Numbered from the stretch's first letter, positions 36,121 to 45,421 are shown. The stretch is DNA of 64,000 nucleotides from Mariprofundus erugo (GCF_005818865.1 NZ_VBRY01000001.1:248001-312000), one strand, 5' to 3'. Notes: generated from the letters alone by a model not told the origin. Program-made: numbers and translations.

Positions 36121-37716
36121 TCAGTTGTTTTCGGGGCTGGTAATGTCGATATGCATCGATCGGTTGAATGCCTGCTCGATATAATCGGATGTTTGCAGGA
36201 CAGCCCAGCGTTCAAGTAGCAGATCACCCTCGCCATTGAGGACAAGCTCGATCTGCTTTTTGTCGGTATGTACCTGTATGTTGTGGACTCTGTTGCGTCG
36301 CTCTTTGTTCAGGGCGATGCCAAGGCGAAGAAGGGCGCTGAGTTGCCAGACCTTCTTCTGATCCTCTTGCGGCAGGGCAGCGAAGCCTTCGTGTGTATCG
36401 GATGGCGGCCCTTTACGCTGGTAGCGGACAACCTGAGCCAGCAACATCTTCTCCCGATCACTCAGGCCGAGCAGTGGCGAGACTGAAATGACATAGCCGG
36501 CATGCCGGTGGTGGCCGCCCACACGTATATACATACCGATTTCATGAACCAGCCCGGCAACCTCCAGCAGCAGCCGCTCCAGCGGTCCCAGTTTGTGCAG
36601 TTCGGTTAACTGGTCAAAGAGTGCCAGCGACAGGCTGGCAACGTGTTTGGCATATCTCTGGTCGACGTGATATTTTCTTTTCAGGCTGCGAGTCCAGGCG
36701 ATCAGGTTTTTTCGTTTGGACAGGAAGGTGCGCTCTTCCCCGTCCACCATATCGAGGATGACACCGTCAAGCAGTCCTGCATCGGGCATTTCCATGATTT
36801 TTGCACCGGCAAGTGACATGATTTCGTGAAACACCATGGCTGCCGGCAGGATCACATCGGCTCTGTCCGGGCGCAGGCCAAGATCGCGAACGCGTTCTTC
36901 AAAGGTCAGGGCGGACAGCTTCTCAATCAGTGTGGCTAATTGTTTGCGCGTGATGGTCTGTATGGATGGTGTCGCCAGCAGCTGATTGGCCAGCTCTCCG
37001 ATGGCGCTGGCATTGCCTCCGGTTGCAATACACAGATCGGCTTTGCGTCGACCGATTTGCTCGCGAATTTTCTTGCGCGTGGCATCAAGGTATTCCGATA
37101 ACAGGGTATTAAAGTTGCCACCCTGTCCCATCATTTCGAGCAATCGCACCGTACCGATCTTGAAGCTTTGTGAGGCAATGACCTCACCGTTATCGCAGAG
37201 TGTGACCTCGACGCTGCCGCCGCCCATATCGACCAGCAGGGTGAACTTGTTGTTAAGATCAACGCGGCGCGAGATCGAGTAGTGCACCAGCCGGGCCTCT
37301 TCCTCACCACTGATCAGTTCGAGCCGGATATTGGCCTCATCCTGAATGCGCTTGACCAGCTCTGCCCCATTGCGGGAGTCACGCATGGCACTGGTTGCAG
37401 TGGCCCGGTAAATGCCGATTTGATGCTGATCAAGGATACGGCGGAATTGCCGGAATGCTTCCACGGCGTTTTCCATCGTTGCGGGGCTCAAAACTCCGGT
37501 CGTGAATGCATCATGTCCGAGTCGTACAGCTTCCCGATAACGCTGGATCAGAATCGGCATACCATTGGCATCGCGCGTGGCAACACCCATGCGGATCGCA
37601 TTCGATCCTACATCGATAGCAGCCACCATGGCGCCCGGTTCAGGCGGTGTCTCATGTGCAATCAGGGTGACGATCTCCATAGTGGCGATCATACGTTTCA
37701 GCGAGGGAATAGCCAT
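36121..37716 (-). CDS. ppx: Exopolyphosphatase / pppGpp phosphohydrolase family
   Basis: Degrades polyphosphate from its ends, or pppGpp in GppA-type members. It has the actin-like ASKHA fold with AAIDVGSNAIRM, ATATSAMRDSRNG, ISGEEEARLVHY, and the second phosphate loop DMGGGSVEV, then a C-terminal HD-like domain (VHEIGMYIRVGGHHRHAGYVI). Length is 531 aa from ATG37716, slightly long for Ppx (513); Met at 37692 or 37680 may be the true start since no ribosome binding site is clear. It converges on the c-di-GMP pair and is divergent from the Kef-type gene. Confidence 0.92.
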   Translation of the reverse strand: MAIPSLKRMIATMEIVTLIAHETPPEPGAMVAAIDVGSNAIRMGVATRDANGMPILIQRYREAVRLGHDAFTTGVLSPATMENAVEAFRQFRRILDQHQIGIYRATATSAMRDSRNGAELVKRIQDEANIRLELISGEEEARLVHYSISRRVDLNNKFTLLVDMGGGSVEVTLCDNGEVIASQSFKIGTVRLLEMMGQGGNFNTLLSEYLDATRKKIREQIGRRKADLCIATGGNASAIGELANQLLATPSIQTITRKQLATLIEKLSALTFEERVRDLGLRPDRADVILPAAMVFHEIMSLAGAKIMEMPDAGLLDGVILDMVDGEERTFLSKRKNLIAWTRSLKRKYHVDQRYAKHVASLSLALFDQLTELHKLGPLERLLLEVAGLVHEIGMYIRVGGHHRHAGYVISVSPLLGLSDREKMLLAQVVRYQRKGPPSDTHEGFAALPQEDQKKVWQLSALLRLGIALNKERRNRVHNIQVHTDKKQIELVLNGEGDLLLERWAVLQTSDYIEQAFNRSMHIDITSPENN

Positions 37717-37781
37717 ATCGATGTGTTGCCCTGCGCGGATCAGCTACAGAAGAGAACGGGGCGATGAAAGGGGCGGCCGAC

Positions 37782-37890
37782 TTGCATTAAGGTGCTTTTT
37801 ACAATATTTTAAAGGGAGTGCTGATGCGCCGGATGGCGACAGATCAGTCTCTCCCCGGGGGAAGCATGGGGAGACCTGCCAACGGCAGGT
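37782..37890 (+). promoter_or_regulatory. Promoter and structured mRNA leader of the Kef-type transporter
   Basis: TTGCAT (37782-37787), a 17-bp spacer and TATTTT (37805-37810) predict transcription from about 37817. The ~90-nt leader holds three adjacent hairpins: CGCC/GGCG at 37827-37838 with a GGAT loop, CTCCCC/GGGGAG at 37851-37873, and ACCTGCC/GGCAGGT at 37874-37890 with an AAC loop. The last ends 7 nt before the GGAG site of ATG37907. It may be a cation-sensing or other riboswitch, or a protein-binding leader; no known class was recognised. Confidence 0.5.
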
Positions 37891-37906
37891 GAATCATGGA
37901 GACGCG

Positions 37907-39589
37907 ATGGAATACAGCTCCCTCAATGATACCCTGATTATGCTGGCTGCGACGGTGTTTGTTGTGGTTTTTTTTCTGCGTATCGGGTTGCCGCCGATCC
38001 TGGCTTATCTCGTCGTCGGGGCGAGCATTGGTCCGTACGGTCTGGGGCTGGTGTACGATGTTGATCAGATTCGTCTGTTGTCGGAATTTGGTGTTGTTTT
38101 GCTGCTGTTTACCATCGGGCTGGAATTTTCCATTGCCATTCTCTCCCGGATGAAGTCGACGTTGCTTGGGCTTGGCAGTGCGCAGGTGCTGTTGACGGCA
38201 GCTGTGACGACAGCACTGGCACTGCTTGCCGATCGTTCGCCGGGGAGTGCTCTGGTGCTGGGCGGTGTGGTTGCCATGTCATCGACGGCACTGGTGACCA
38301 AACAGCTGGCTGATCAGGCCGAACTGCAAACCCGGCATGGCAGGAACAGTCTCGGTATTCTGTTGTTTCAGGATCTGATGGTGGTGCCTTTTCTGATTCT
38401 GGTTGCCATGCTGAGCGGTACATCGGTTGAAATATCGACCTGGACCGTGGTGGTTGCTCTGGGTGAAGGTGTGTTTGCGCTGCTGCTTATTTTTGCCATC
38501 GGGCGATGGGTGCTGAGACCGCTGTTCCGGGAGGTGGCAAGGTTTCATTCAGCGGAGCTGTTTACCCTGACCGTCTTGCTGGTTGTACTTTGTTCCGCCT
38601 GGATGACCCATCAGATCGGTCTGACCTTTGCGCTGGGGGCTTTCCTCGCCGGTGTCATGCTGAGTGAAACCGAGTTTCGTCATCAGGTGGAGTCGGAGAT
38701 TCGTCCTTTCCGGGATGTCCTGCTGGGTCTGTTTTTTATCGCCGTTGGTATGATGCTCAATATCTCCCTGCTGCCCGATCTGTGGGGGTGGGTGATTGGC
38801 ATGCTGTTGCTGTTGATTGCCGGCAAACTGGTGCTGGTTGCGTTGTTCTGTCGTATGGCCGGCTGGAATGGGGCCGTATCGTTGCGAACCGGCATTATTC
38901 TGGCACATGGGGGGGAGTTCGGTTTCGCTATTCTCATTCTGGCTATGGAGGCGGGGGTGCTGCGACCGGTTGAAGGGCAGCTGATGCTGGCGGTGATGCT
39001 GTTGAGCCTGATGCTGGCACCATTACTGATCCGTTATAATGGCCAGATTGTGAGTCTCCTGTTACCGGAGTCGGTGACAAAAAGCAGGCAGCAGATCAGG
39101 GATGGTATCCTTGAAACAGCCGGTGCACTTGATCGGCATGTGATTGTCTGTGGTTACGGTCGGGTAGGGCAGCACTCGCTCGATCTGTTGCTCAGCGAAG
39201 GGATTGCGTGCATGGCAATCGAGCTTGAACCGGAGCTGGTGACGCAGGGGGTCAGTTGCGGAAAGCCTGTCTCATATGGTGATGCGGGGAGTCTGGAGCT
39301 TCTCTATGCCTGTGGTGTCAGCAGGGCGGCAGCGGTCGTGATCAGTATGATTGATTTCCATACAGCGATGAAAATTATTTGCCGCATCCGTTCGGTGGAT
39401 AGTGAGCTGCCGATTATTGTCCGGACACGCAAGGAGATTCATCTCTACCAGTTTTATCAGGCAGGGGCTACCGAGGTGGTAGCCGATACATTCGGAAGTG
39501 ATCAGATGATTACGGCAGGGATGATCGGCAAGTATACAGGTGTGGCTGAGCATGAGATTGCTGTGGTGGCGAACGGAGCCGGCATCTGA
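37907..39589 (+). CDS. CPA2-family cation:proton antiporter with RCK domain (KefB/KefC type)
   Basis: A 560-aa membrane protein: about 12 transmembrane helices (residues 8-390), with conserved TIGLEFS, AMSSTALVTKQL, FQDLMVVPFL, GAFLAGVMLSETE and AHGGEFGFAI, then a cytosolic RCK_N nucleotide-binding domain starting VIVCGYGRVGQ. This is the architecture of glutathione-gated K+ efflux systems and related Na+ or K+ antiporters; ion specificity cannot be read. No RCK_C (TrkA_C) or KefF/KefG gene is adjacent. ATG37907 follows GGAG, and the leader is highly structured. Confidence 0.92.
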   Translation: MEYSSLNDTLIMLAATVFVVVFFLRIGLPPILAYLVVGASIGPYGLGLVYDVDQIRLLSEFGVVLLLFTIGLEFSIAILSRMKSTLLGLGSAQVLLTAAVTTALALLADRSPGSALVLGGVVAMSSTALVTKQLADQAELQTRHGRNSLGILLFQDLMVVPFLILVAMLSGTSVEISTWTVVVALGEGVFALLLIFAIGRWVLRPLFREVARFHSAELFTLTVLLVVLCSAWMTHQIGLTFALGAFLAGVMLSETEFRHQVESEIRPFRDVLLGLFFIAVGMMLNISLLPDLWGWVIGMLLLLIAGKLVLVALFCRMAGWNGAVSLRTGIILAHGGEFGFAILILAMEAGVLRPVEGQLMLAVMLLSLMLAPLLIRYNGQIVSLLLPESVTKSRQQIRDGILETAGALDRHVIVCGYGRVGQHSLDLLLSEGIACMAIELEPELVTQGVSCGKPVSYGDAGSLELLYACGVSRAAAVVISMIDFHTAMKIICRIRSVDSELPIIVRTRKEIHLYQFYQAGATEVVADTFGSDQMITAGMIGKYTGVAEHEIAVVANGAGI

Positions 39590-39614
39590 TTTGCAAGCAC
39601 AGGAACAGTGACTC

Positions 39615-39641
39615 GGGCATCATGCCCTCGCCCTGCGGGCG
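39615..39641. terminator. Paired hairpins between convergent Kef-type and LOG genes
   Basis: GGGCAT/ATGCCC (39615-39627) is followed at once by CGCCC/GGGCG (39629-39641). Located in the 143-bp gap between converging stops, so terminator function is plausible; the first has only a 1-nt formal loop. Confidence 0.4.
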
Positions 39642-39732
39642 GCTGTTGGCCGTCCGGTCGGCTCCTCCCTCTTTGTCACGCTTTTGTCTTGGCGAACTGA
39701 TTTTTGCCAGGAGGGCATCCATCAGCACCTCC

Positions 39733-40407
39733 CTATGGCAGCTGTTGTGAGCGGGCGATTTCAACCTGGTGTGCTTTCCAGTCACGGTGGTATTTCATAA
39801 TGGCGACAATCTCTTCCACATCATCGGTCAGTTTGATCAGATCAAGATCCTCGGCTGTGATCAGTCCGTATTTGAGAACGTAATTTCTGATCCAGTCGAG
39901 TAATCCACCCCAGAATTCACTGCCATATAATACCAGCGGCATCGGAAATGTTTTGTGTGTTTGCATCAGTGTGAGCGATTCGAAGAACTCATCGAGTGTG
40001 CCAAAGCCGCCGGGCATGCAGACATATCCCATCGAATATTTGACGAACATGACCTTGCGTACGAAGAAGTAGCGGAAATCAAGAGAGAGATTCTGATAGG
40101 GATTGGGGGTTTGCTCCTGTGGCAGCATGATGTTCAGGCCGACCGATTTCCCTCCACCGGTACGTGCCCCCTTGTTGGCGGCTTCCATGATGCCGGGGCC
40201 TCCTCCGGAGATGACGGCGAACCCTTCTTCTGCCAGACGGCAGGCCAGTTGTTCGGTCGCCTGATAGGCAGCGTCGCCGGGTTGTGTGCGTGCCGAGCCG
40301 AAGATCGAGATGGCGAATGGCAAGGTGCCGAGCTTTTCAAACCCTTCGGTGAATTCGCTGATAATCCTGAATATGCGCCAGGCTTCCGAACCTTTCAGAT
40401 CCTCCAT
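39733..40407 (-). CDS. LOG-family protein (TIGR00730-like nucleotide 5'-monophosphate phosphoribohydrolase)
   Basis: A 224-aa Rossmann-like protein with SGGGPGIMEAANKGA and the signature PGGFGTLDE. Family members release bases from nucleotide monophosphates (YgdH/PpnN in bacteria, LOG in plants), but the substrate here is not known. The start at 40407 follows GGAGGG by 7 nt. A perfect -10 TATAAT lies on the minus strand at 40436-40431, 8 nt before an in-frame ATG at 40422, so a leaderless longer form (229 aa) is also possible. Confidence 0.87.
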   Translation of the reverse strand: MEDLKGSEAWRIFRIISEFTEGFEKLGTLPFAISIFGSARTQPGDAAYQATEQLACRLAEEGFAVISGGGPGIMEAANKGARTGGGKSVGLNIMLPQEQTPNPYQNLSLDFRYFFVRKVMFVKYSMGYVCMPGGFGTLDEFFESLTLMQTHKTFPMPLVLYGSEFWGGLLDWIRNYVLKYGLITAEDLDLIKLTDDVEEIVAIMKYHRDWKAHQVEIARSQQLP

Positions 40408-40422
40408 GACAGAGCCCTCCAT

Positions 40423-40638
40423 GCCACGGGATTATAAAGAATCCGGTTGAAAAATCACCTCTTGAGCAGATGGACATGATGTCGGCTCCATGTAGTGTTT
40501 AAGGCCATCCGGGGAGATGGCTGAGTGGTTGCTGTCCAGACAACAATCAGCCTGTGCATGAGGTTCTTGTGCAGAGTGAAATAACCGCGAAGCGTAGTTG
40601 TTCGAATTCCCGCCGGGATATAAAGGAGCGTTTGTCCG
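40423..40638. other. Divergent intergenic region with several inverted repeats
   Basis: 216 bp between the LOG and flavodoxin genes. It holds the LOG -10 (minus strand, 40431-40436), a GCCATC/GATGGC stem in 40504-40521, and a long imperfect repeat flanked by GGCTGA and TCAGCC (about 40518-40551). Parts resemble tRNA D-arm and T-loop sequences but do not fold as a tRNA. No ORF with a ribosome binding site is visible. Confidence 0.4.
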
Positions 40639-41181
40639 ATGCAGGTGCTGATCAGTTATCACTCCGACTATGGTAGTACGGCAAAAATGGCGGAGGCGAT
40701 TGCGGCCGGTTACAGGGCGGCATCTCCTGCGGCCCGGGTTGTTGTTCAGACAGTGACGCAGACGACGCTGGATGATCTGGCGGCGGCGGATGTGATTCTG
40801 CTCGGTACGCCTGTGCATATGGGCTCAATGGCCTGGCCGATGAAAAAGCTTATCGATGAGGGCGCCAGGCTGTGGATGGATGGCGCGCTTGAAGGCAAGG
40901 TGGGCGGAGTCTTTGCCAGTGGCGGCGGCCTGGGTGGCGGCGGTGGCGGTGTTGAACAGACGCTGGTATCACTGCACTCCAACTTTCTTGCCCATGGCAT
41001 GGTTGTGGTCGGTTTTCCGAAATCGCTGCCCGGCTATGCCGATGGCGGCTTGCCGTGGGGTGTTTACGGGCGTACGGGCAATCACCAGGGGATGCCGGGC
41101 GGCATTTCCGATGCTTCGCTGAGGGCGGCCCGCAGTTACGGTGCGCATGTGGCGGAGATCGCCGGGCGTCTGCTCTCCTGA
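40639..41181 (+). CDS. WrbA-like flavodoxin / NAD(P)H:quinone oxidoreductase family
   Basis: A 180-aa flavodoxin-fold protein. The FMN phosphate loop reads SYHSDYGSTAKMAEA, the second flavin loop GTPVHMGSMAWPMK, and the third GGGLGGGGGGVEQT with FPKSLPGYADGG. Resembles WrbA but lacks part of the tetramer-forming insertion. Likely FMN-dependent electron transfer or quinone reduction in the cytosol. AAAGGAG lies about 11 nt before the ATG. Confidence 0.85.
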   Translation: MQVLISYHSDYGSTAKMAEAIAAGYRAASPAARVVVQTVTQTTLDDLAAADVILLGTPVHMGSMAWPMKKLIDEGARLWMDGALEGKVGGVFASGGGLGGGGGGVEQTLVSLHSNFLAHGMVVVGFPKSLPGYADGGLPWGVYGRTGNHQGMPGGISDASLRAARSYGAHVAEIAGRLLS

Positions 41182-41216
41182 ACAGGAGGCCGCTTCAGGC
41201 TGGTGCTGCATAGACA

Positions 41217-41242
41217 ACAGGGGCCGCGTAGACGGCCCCTGT
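41217..41242. terminator. Terminator between flavodoxin and DUF992 genes
   Basis: ACAGGGGCCG (41217-41226) and CGGCCCCTGT (41233-41242) form a perfect 10-bp stem with a 6-nt loop between converging genes. Confidence 0.75.
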
Positions 41243-41259
41243 GTGTTTCTCATGATCCT

Positions 41260-41766
41260 CTATTTGTCCGCTTGCAGGTAGAGGTAGGTCACACCACCGC
41301 TGACGCCCAGGCCGGTCGAACCTTCGATGGCTGGCTGCAGAGAGATGCTGTCGTTACCACCGCCCAGCAGTACCTGGGCGCCAAGGCCTGCCCCGACTGT
41401 GGCCGAGCCGCCACCGCCAATGTATTTGCCGGCCAGTTTGTGATTGCCCTTACGAACATCCGCAGCAAAGACGGTAAACGCAATCGTGCTTTCACGTTTA
41501 TAGCTAAGATCCACGCCGAAGCCGACGCCGGTTTCACCGATGTAGTGTTCAGTACCGCTGCCATCGGTGGATACAAAGTCACAACGTACATCGACGGTGG
41601 AGTGTAATAGCAGATTCATACCTGAGTTTGGTACGGTTTTACAGGTTAATACGCCGATTTTTGTGCCGGATGTCGACTCGCCGGCCATGACTTGAGGTAC
41701 AGCGGCCAGTACGAGTGCCAATGCAATCGCGCCGGTGGTGCCAAGTTTTGTAAGCGTGTGTTTCAT
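41260..41766 (-). CDS. Secreted DUF992-family protein
   Basis: A 168-aa exported protein, signal peptide about 1-28 (ends QVMA, then GES). The mature part matches the DUF992 pattern: IGVLTCKTV, VDVRCDFVSTDG, EHYIGETGVGFGVDLSY, VFAADV, LAGKYIGG, ATVGAGLGAQVLLGG and a C-terminal GLGVSGGVTYL strand. The two Cys likely pair. Function unknown. AAAGGAG precedes the ATG, and TATAAT on the minus strand at 41822-41817 provides a strong -10. The 213 bp upstream to motB hold only this promoter and a CTCCC/GGGAG hairpin. Confidence 0.82.
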   Translation of the reverse strand: MKHTLTKLGTTGAIALALVLAAVPQVMAGESTSGTKIGVLTCKTVPNSGMNLLLHSTVDVRCDFVSTDGSGTEHYIGETGVGFGVDLSYKRESTIAFTVFAADVRKGNHKLAGKYIGGGGSATVGAGLGAQVLLGGGNDSISLQPAIEGSTGLGVSGGVTYLYLQADK

Positions 41767-41979
41767 GTCTGACTCCTTTCATTGACGGGATGCTCTCCCT
41801 GCCGGGAGCAGGTATGATTATAGACCAAGGCAAATGAAATAATACAGGGCCATGTGGTTGTGTTGTGCCGGCTTTTGCCACACCCGTATCGATGCGCACC
41901 TGCCACGGCGGGGCAGGTGCGGGCAGCGGTCAGATCCAGGTCAGAGTCGTGCGTTGGTTGTCGGAAGAGGGGCGGAGCT

Positions 41980-42735
41980 TTATCGCTGTCGCAAAAGCTC
42001 CGGCCCTGTTTCAATGATAAACTCAACCCGGCGGTTTTTTGCCCGTCCTTCGGCGGTGGCATTGGATGCGACCGGTCGTGTGTCGGCATAGCCGGAAGCG
42101 TGCAGACGTCCCGGTTCTATGCCGAAATCAATCAGTGCCTTGACCACGGAGGTTGCCCTGGCAGATGAAAGCTCCCAGTTGGAGCGATTGTTGGCCGTAT
42201 CAAGCGGCGTACTGTCGCTATGGCCGGCCACCTCTATTTTTCCACTGTAGGTTTGCAGCACCCTGGCAAGGTTTTTCAGCGGGACCCTGGCGGACTCTTC
42301 CAGCTGATCCTGGCCTGCCCTGAATAGCAGTTTTGCATCCATCTGCAGACGAATCTGGCCGGGTGAAACCTTGAAATCCATGACGCCGCCGAGGGAGTTG
42401 CTGCCCAGAATGCGCTGCAGGCTTTCCTCGTCACCATTGCGCTGGCCGTGGCGTTGAATGGTGGCGTTGTCGGAGACCGGTGTCCCCTCTGTCGAGGTGA
42501 CTTGCGGTGATGTCGGGGACTGCATTTTAACGCCTGCTTTTGAGTGGCTGATTGCCCCCATGATGATAAAGAGGGCGAGCAGCAGCGTCATCAGATCAAG
42601 GTAGGCGACCATCCACCCTTCATGGGTGATCTCATACTCCTCTTCATGTTCGCGCTCCTCCATATCGCTGAGGATATGGCTGCGGATGCTCTCCATGCCG
42701 GATTTCCCGGTAATGATTTCAGTTTTCTGGCTCAT
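41980..42735 (-). CDS. MotB-like stator / OmpA-family protein
   Basis: A 251-aa bitopic protein. One transmembrane helix has the ion-binding Asp47 in [16 protein letters not shown], the plug region follows, and the C-terminal OmpA/MotB peptidoglycan-binding domain contains [20 protein letters not shown] and [11 protein letters not shown]. It pairs with the MotA-like protein encoded just before it (1-bp overlap, ATG within TGATG) to form a proton- or sodium-driven stator. No flagellar genes are near, so the rotor partner, flagellar or other, is uncertain. Confidence 0.9.
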   Translation of the reverse strand: MSQKTEIITGKSGMESIRSHILSDMEEREHEEEYEITHEGWMVAYLDLMTLLLALFIIMGAISHSKAGVKMQSPTSPQVTSTEGTPVSDNATIQRHGQRNGDEESLQRILGSNSLGGVMDFKVSPGQIRLQMDAKLLFRAGQDQLEESARVPLKNLARVLQTYSGKIEVAGHSDSTPLDTANNRSNWELSSARATSVVKALIDFGIEPGRLHASGYADTRPVASNATAEGRAKNRRVEFIIETGPELLRQR

Positions 42736-43589
42736 CAGAAATCATCATCCAGATTGCGTTGTTGTTTGGATGCCCTCCGGCCGGGTTGCTCCAGTTCATC
42801 TGCTCCCGTTGAGCTGCTGCCGCGGCGTAGTTCATCATCATGATGGGCGGAGAATGACTTCAGGGTTTCACGGATAAAGACCGGGCTGCGATTGCCGGCG
42901 AGCATAATGGTACCCTCAACAATCATGCGCATGATCATGGCCCGTTTTTCGGTGCGTCGCTCCAGCTTGATGGCAATGGGTTTGAATATCAGGTTGGACA
43001 AAATCAGGCCATACAGCGTGGTCATCAGTGCCACGGCCATATTGTGGCCCACATTGAGCATGTCCGGGCCATTGATGCCAAAAAGCATATTCACCATGCC
43101 CACCAGTGTGCCGAACATGCCGAAGGCCGGTGCATACACGCTCATCACATGAAAAATATGGGCCTCGGCACGCTCCTGCTCACGTAATCGCTTGATGCGC
43201 CATTGCAGGATATTGACGATCTCATCGGTCGGTGTGTTGTCGATGACCAGCTGGATGGCTGTTTTCAGAAAAGGGTTGGGAATGCGCTCGAGCTGATCCT
43301 CAATGCGGGCAAGGTCGCCATGGCGACGCAGGCGGGCGGCATGGGCAATCTCGGAGATGTCATCCTGAATCGAATATTCATGGCTGCGAAATGCATTGCC
43401 AAGGACCCGGAAGACCTTGGTCAGTTCATGGGTTGGAAAGCTGACCAGTGTTGCAGCAATGGTGCCGCCAATCACAATCAGCAGGCCTGGCATATTCAGG
43501 TAGATATCCGGTTGTACGGCGGACAGGAAGACGGAGAGAACAATCAGCCCGATGCCGACCATGATTCCGGCGATGGTGGATAGATCCAT
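42735..43589 (-). CDS. MotA-like stator / proton channel protein
   Basis: A 284-aa MotA/PomA-type protein with four transmembrane helices: near residues 5-22, 30-50, and the conserved pair around [17 protein letters not shown] and [23 protein letters not shown]. The cytosolic loop between helices 2 and 3 carries charged residues that contact the rotor in MotA. The C-terminal 35 residues are an extra charged tail. ATG43589 follows AAGGAG. Confidence 0.92.
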   Translation of the reverse strand: MDLSTIAGIMVGIGLIVLSVFLSAVQPDIYLNMPGLLIVIGGTIAATLVSFPTHELTKVFRVLGNAFRSHEYSIQDDISEIAHAARLRRHGDLARIEDQLERIPNPFLKTAIQLVIDNTPTDEIVNILQWRIKRLREQERAEAHIFHVMSVYAPAFGMFGTLVGMVNMLFGINGPDMLNVGHNMAVALMTTLYGLILSNLIFKPIAIKLERRTEKRAMIMRMIVEGTIMLAGNRSPVFIRETLKSFSAHHDDELRRGSSSTGADELEQPGRRASKQQRNLDDDF

Positions 43590-43855
43590 AGTGAGACTCT
43601 CCTTGGCATGCTTTGTCGTGGTGGCCAGGACTCGCTGCACGGGCGGGCAGGCCGGTTGATTGATTGCAACAGATTCAGCAATAATCAGGCCAATACATCA
43701 TGTCGCAGAATAGCTGGTGTTTTTCCGGGCATCGTCAGTTCATTGACGGGGATGTATCCAAATGATTGGCAGGTAATATGCTTGGTTGTATCCGGCCCGA
43801 TATGCAGACATGTGTGTGCCGTATGCGGGTGGACTGGGTTTACGGGGAGGTTTTG
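43590..43855. other. Divergent region between motA and the cyclase gene
   Basis: 266 bp with no convincing gene. I found no sigma-28 box upstream of motA. The region contains the cyclase ribosome binding site (GGGGAGG) at its right edge. Confidence 0.4.
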
Positions 43856-45259
43856 ATGTCGTTGCGCTGGGTTTGGAGCATGCTGGCATTTATGATTGTG
43901 GTTGTGGTTGGCGCGGTCATGATGGTGAGTATTAACAGCATTGAGCAGCAGACGTGGGAGTCTGGTGAGCGTGATCAGGGTAGTCTGCTGGCGACCTTGC
44001 TGGCTGATGAGCTGAAGGTGCCGATGATGGCAAACAGTCGTGCAGAGGTGGATACCCTGATTCAGCTGTTTATGCAGCGCGTACCCGATGTGCAGGTCTA
44101 TCTGCAGTGGTCCAATGGTGAAGAGGAGCACTTCGGTGATCTGGCAACGCCTGCGGTGGTGAGCGGTATGAAAGCCTTTCCATCTGTTGCCGCACCGGTG
44201 GCCGGCGCAGCACAGTGGTATGCTGTTTCCGTGCGTTATAATACGGCATCTCTGGGGGCGCTGGCTCTTTATAACCCCGGCAAGGCCTGGGCCGGTTATG
44301 CCGATCAGATCAAATGGCGCCTTGGCGGCGTGGCGGTGCTGATGGCGTTGATGACATCCTTGCTGGCGTTTGTCATGGGGGGGCGTGTTCGCGGGCAGCT
44401 CAGGCTGCTTGCCCGGGCATCCAAACGAATTGCCAGCGGCGATTTTTCCGCTCATCTGCCTGTGCGTTCGACCGATGAGTTCGGACGGGCATTTCATCAG
44501 TTTAACCAGATGGTTTCGGCACTCGAACAGCGGGAGAAGCTGCATGACCTTTATGGCAGCTACCAGCGGCCCCAGCTGGTTGCTGATGAGTATGATCGCA
44601 ATGCCCACCGGATGGAGAAAAGAAAAGAGGTGGCGGTAGTGGCCATCGATGTTGTGGATTACAACGGTAACGGTGTGGCCGGCTCGCAGGAGGATGCGTT
44701 GCACACGCTGAATCGCTGTTTCACCCTGTTTCAGCATGTGGCGCATGAATTCGGTGGTCATGTCGATCGCTTTGCCGGTGATGGCATGGTGATGGTATTC
44801 AATCACCCGTTTGATCTGAAATGTTATGAGAATCAGGCGGCCAAGGCGGGGATGGCCATTGTCGAGATTTGCAAACGCCTGGAGAGCGAAGGGGGGAGTT
44901 CTGTCCGTTTCAGGGTTGGTTTTGCGCTTGGCGAGGTCATGATTGGCTATCTCGGAGTCGGACGTCGCAAGCAGCTGACGATTGCCGGTGCTCCTGTTGC
45001 TCTGGCGATTCAGCTTGCCGGAATTGTTGAGGCGGACGGGCTTGTCGCGCTGCAGGGAACCATGCTTGCACTTGGCCATGGATTCCGGCCGAAAGAGCTG
45101 GGCTCTCGTATATTACCGGATGGCAGTGAGGTTCGCTGTATTACCGTTCTTCCCGGTGAGCTCTATGTGGAGCAGGAGGTGGCTGCGGTGGTCGAAAAGC
45201 AGTTTCAGCAGATGGCTCCTGCGGCGGGGCAGTATGAGGACGATGATGAGGGCTGGTGA
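43856..45259 (+). CDS. Membrane class III adenylate/guanylate cyclase with HAMP domain
   Basis: A 467-aa sensor cyclase. Two transmembrane segments (about 5-25 and 155-175) bracket a periplasmic sensing region, followed by a HAMP domain (RLLARASKRIASGDFSAHLP, about 185-235) and a C-terminal class III cyclase domain with metal-binding Asp in AIDVVDYNG and in RFAGDGMVMVF, plus GFALGEVMIGYLGVGRRK. Product (cAMP or cGMP) cannot be told. ATG43856 is preceded by GGGGAGG. It is divergent from motAB. Confidence 0.88.
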   Translation: MSLRWVWSMLAFMIVVVVGAVMMVSINSIEQQTWESGERDQGSLLATLLADELKVPMMANSRAEVDTLIQLFMQRVPDVQVYLQWSNGEEEHFGDLATPAVVSGMKAFPSVAAPVAGAAQWYAVSVRYNTASLGALALYNPGKAWAGYADQIKWRLGGVAVLMALMTSLLAFVMGGRVRGQLRLLARASKRIASGDFSAHLPVRSTDEFGRAFHQFNQMVSALEQREKLHDLYGSYQRPQLVADEYDRNAHRMEKRKEVAVVAIDVVDYNGNGVAGSQEDALHTLNRCFTLFQHVAHEFGGHVDRFAGDGMVMVFNHPFDLKCYENQAAKAGMAIVEICKRLESEGGSSVRFRVGFALGEVMIGYLGVGRRKQLTIAGAPVALAIQLAGIVEADGLVALQGTMLALGHGFRPKELGSRILPDGSEVRCITVLPGELYVEQEVAAVVEKQFQQMAPAAGQYEDDDEGW

Positions 45260-45421
45260 GTGGTACCCGGGGCGTTGCTGATTGATAGCCACCCCGGCAG
45301 AAGTCAGCCCGCAATGACAAATTTGCAGCGCTGCCCTTGTTTATCAAATATCAAACACTTACGTGCCTGCTTTTGTGAGGTCGTCCATGCTCTGTCTGCA
45401 AGTGCAGAGCAGTGTCCCCCG

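Noticed and set aside
40515-40615. A class II (Ser/Leu-like) tRNA
   Set aside because: D-arm-like and T-loop-like strings are present, but the T-stem and acceptor arms are not complementary and no anticodon arm can be drawn.
43685-45079. 464-codon antisense ORF opposite the cyclase gene
   Set aside because: The plus-strand cyclase has intact domains, membrane helices and a ribosome binding site; the antisense translation is low-complexity His/Gln-rich.
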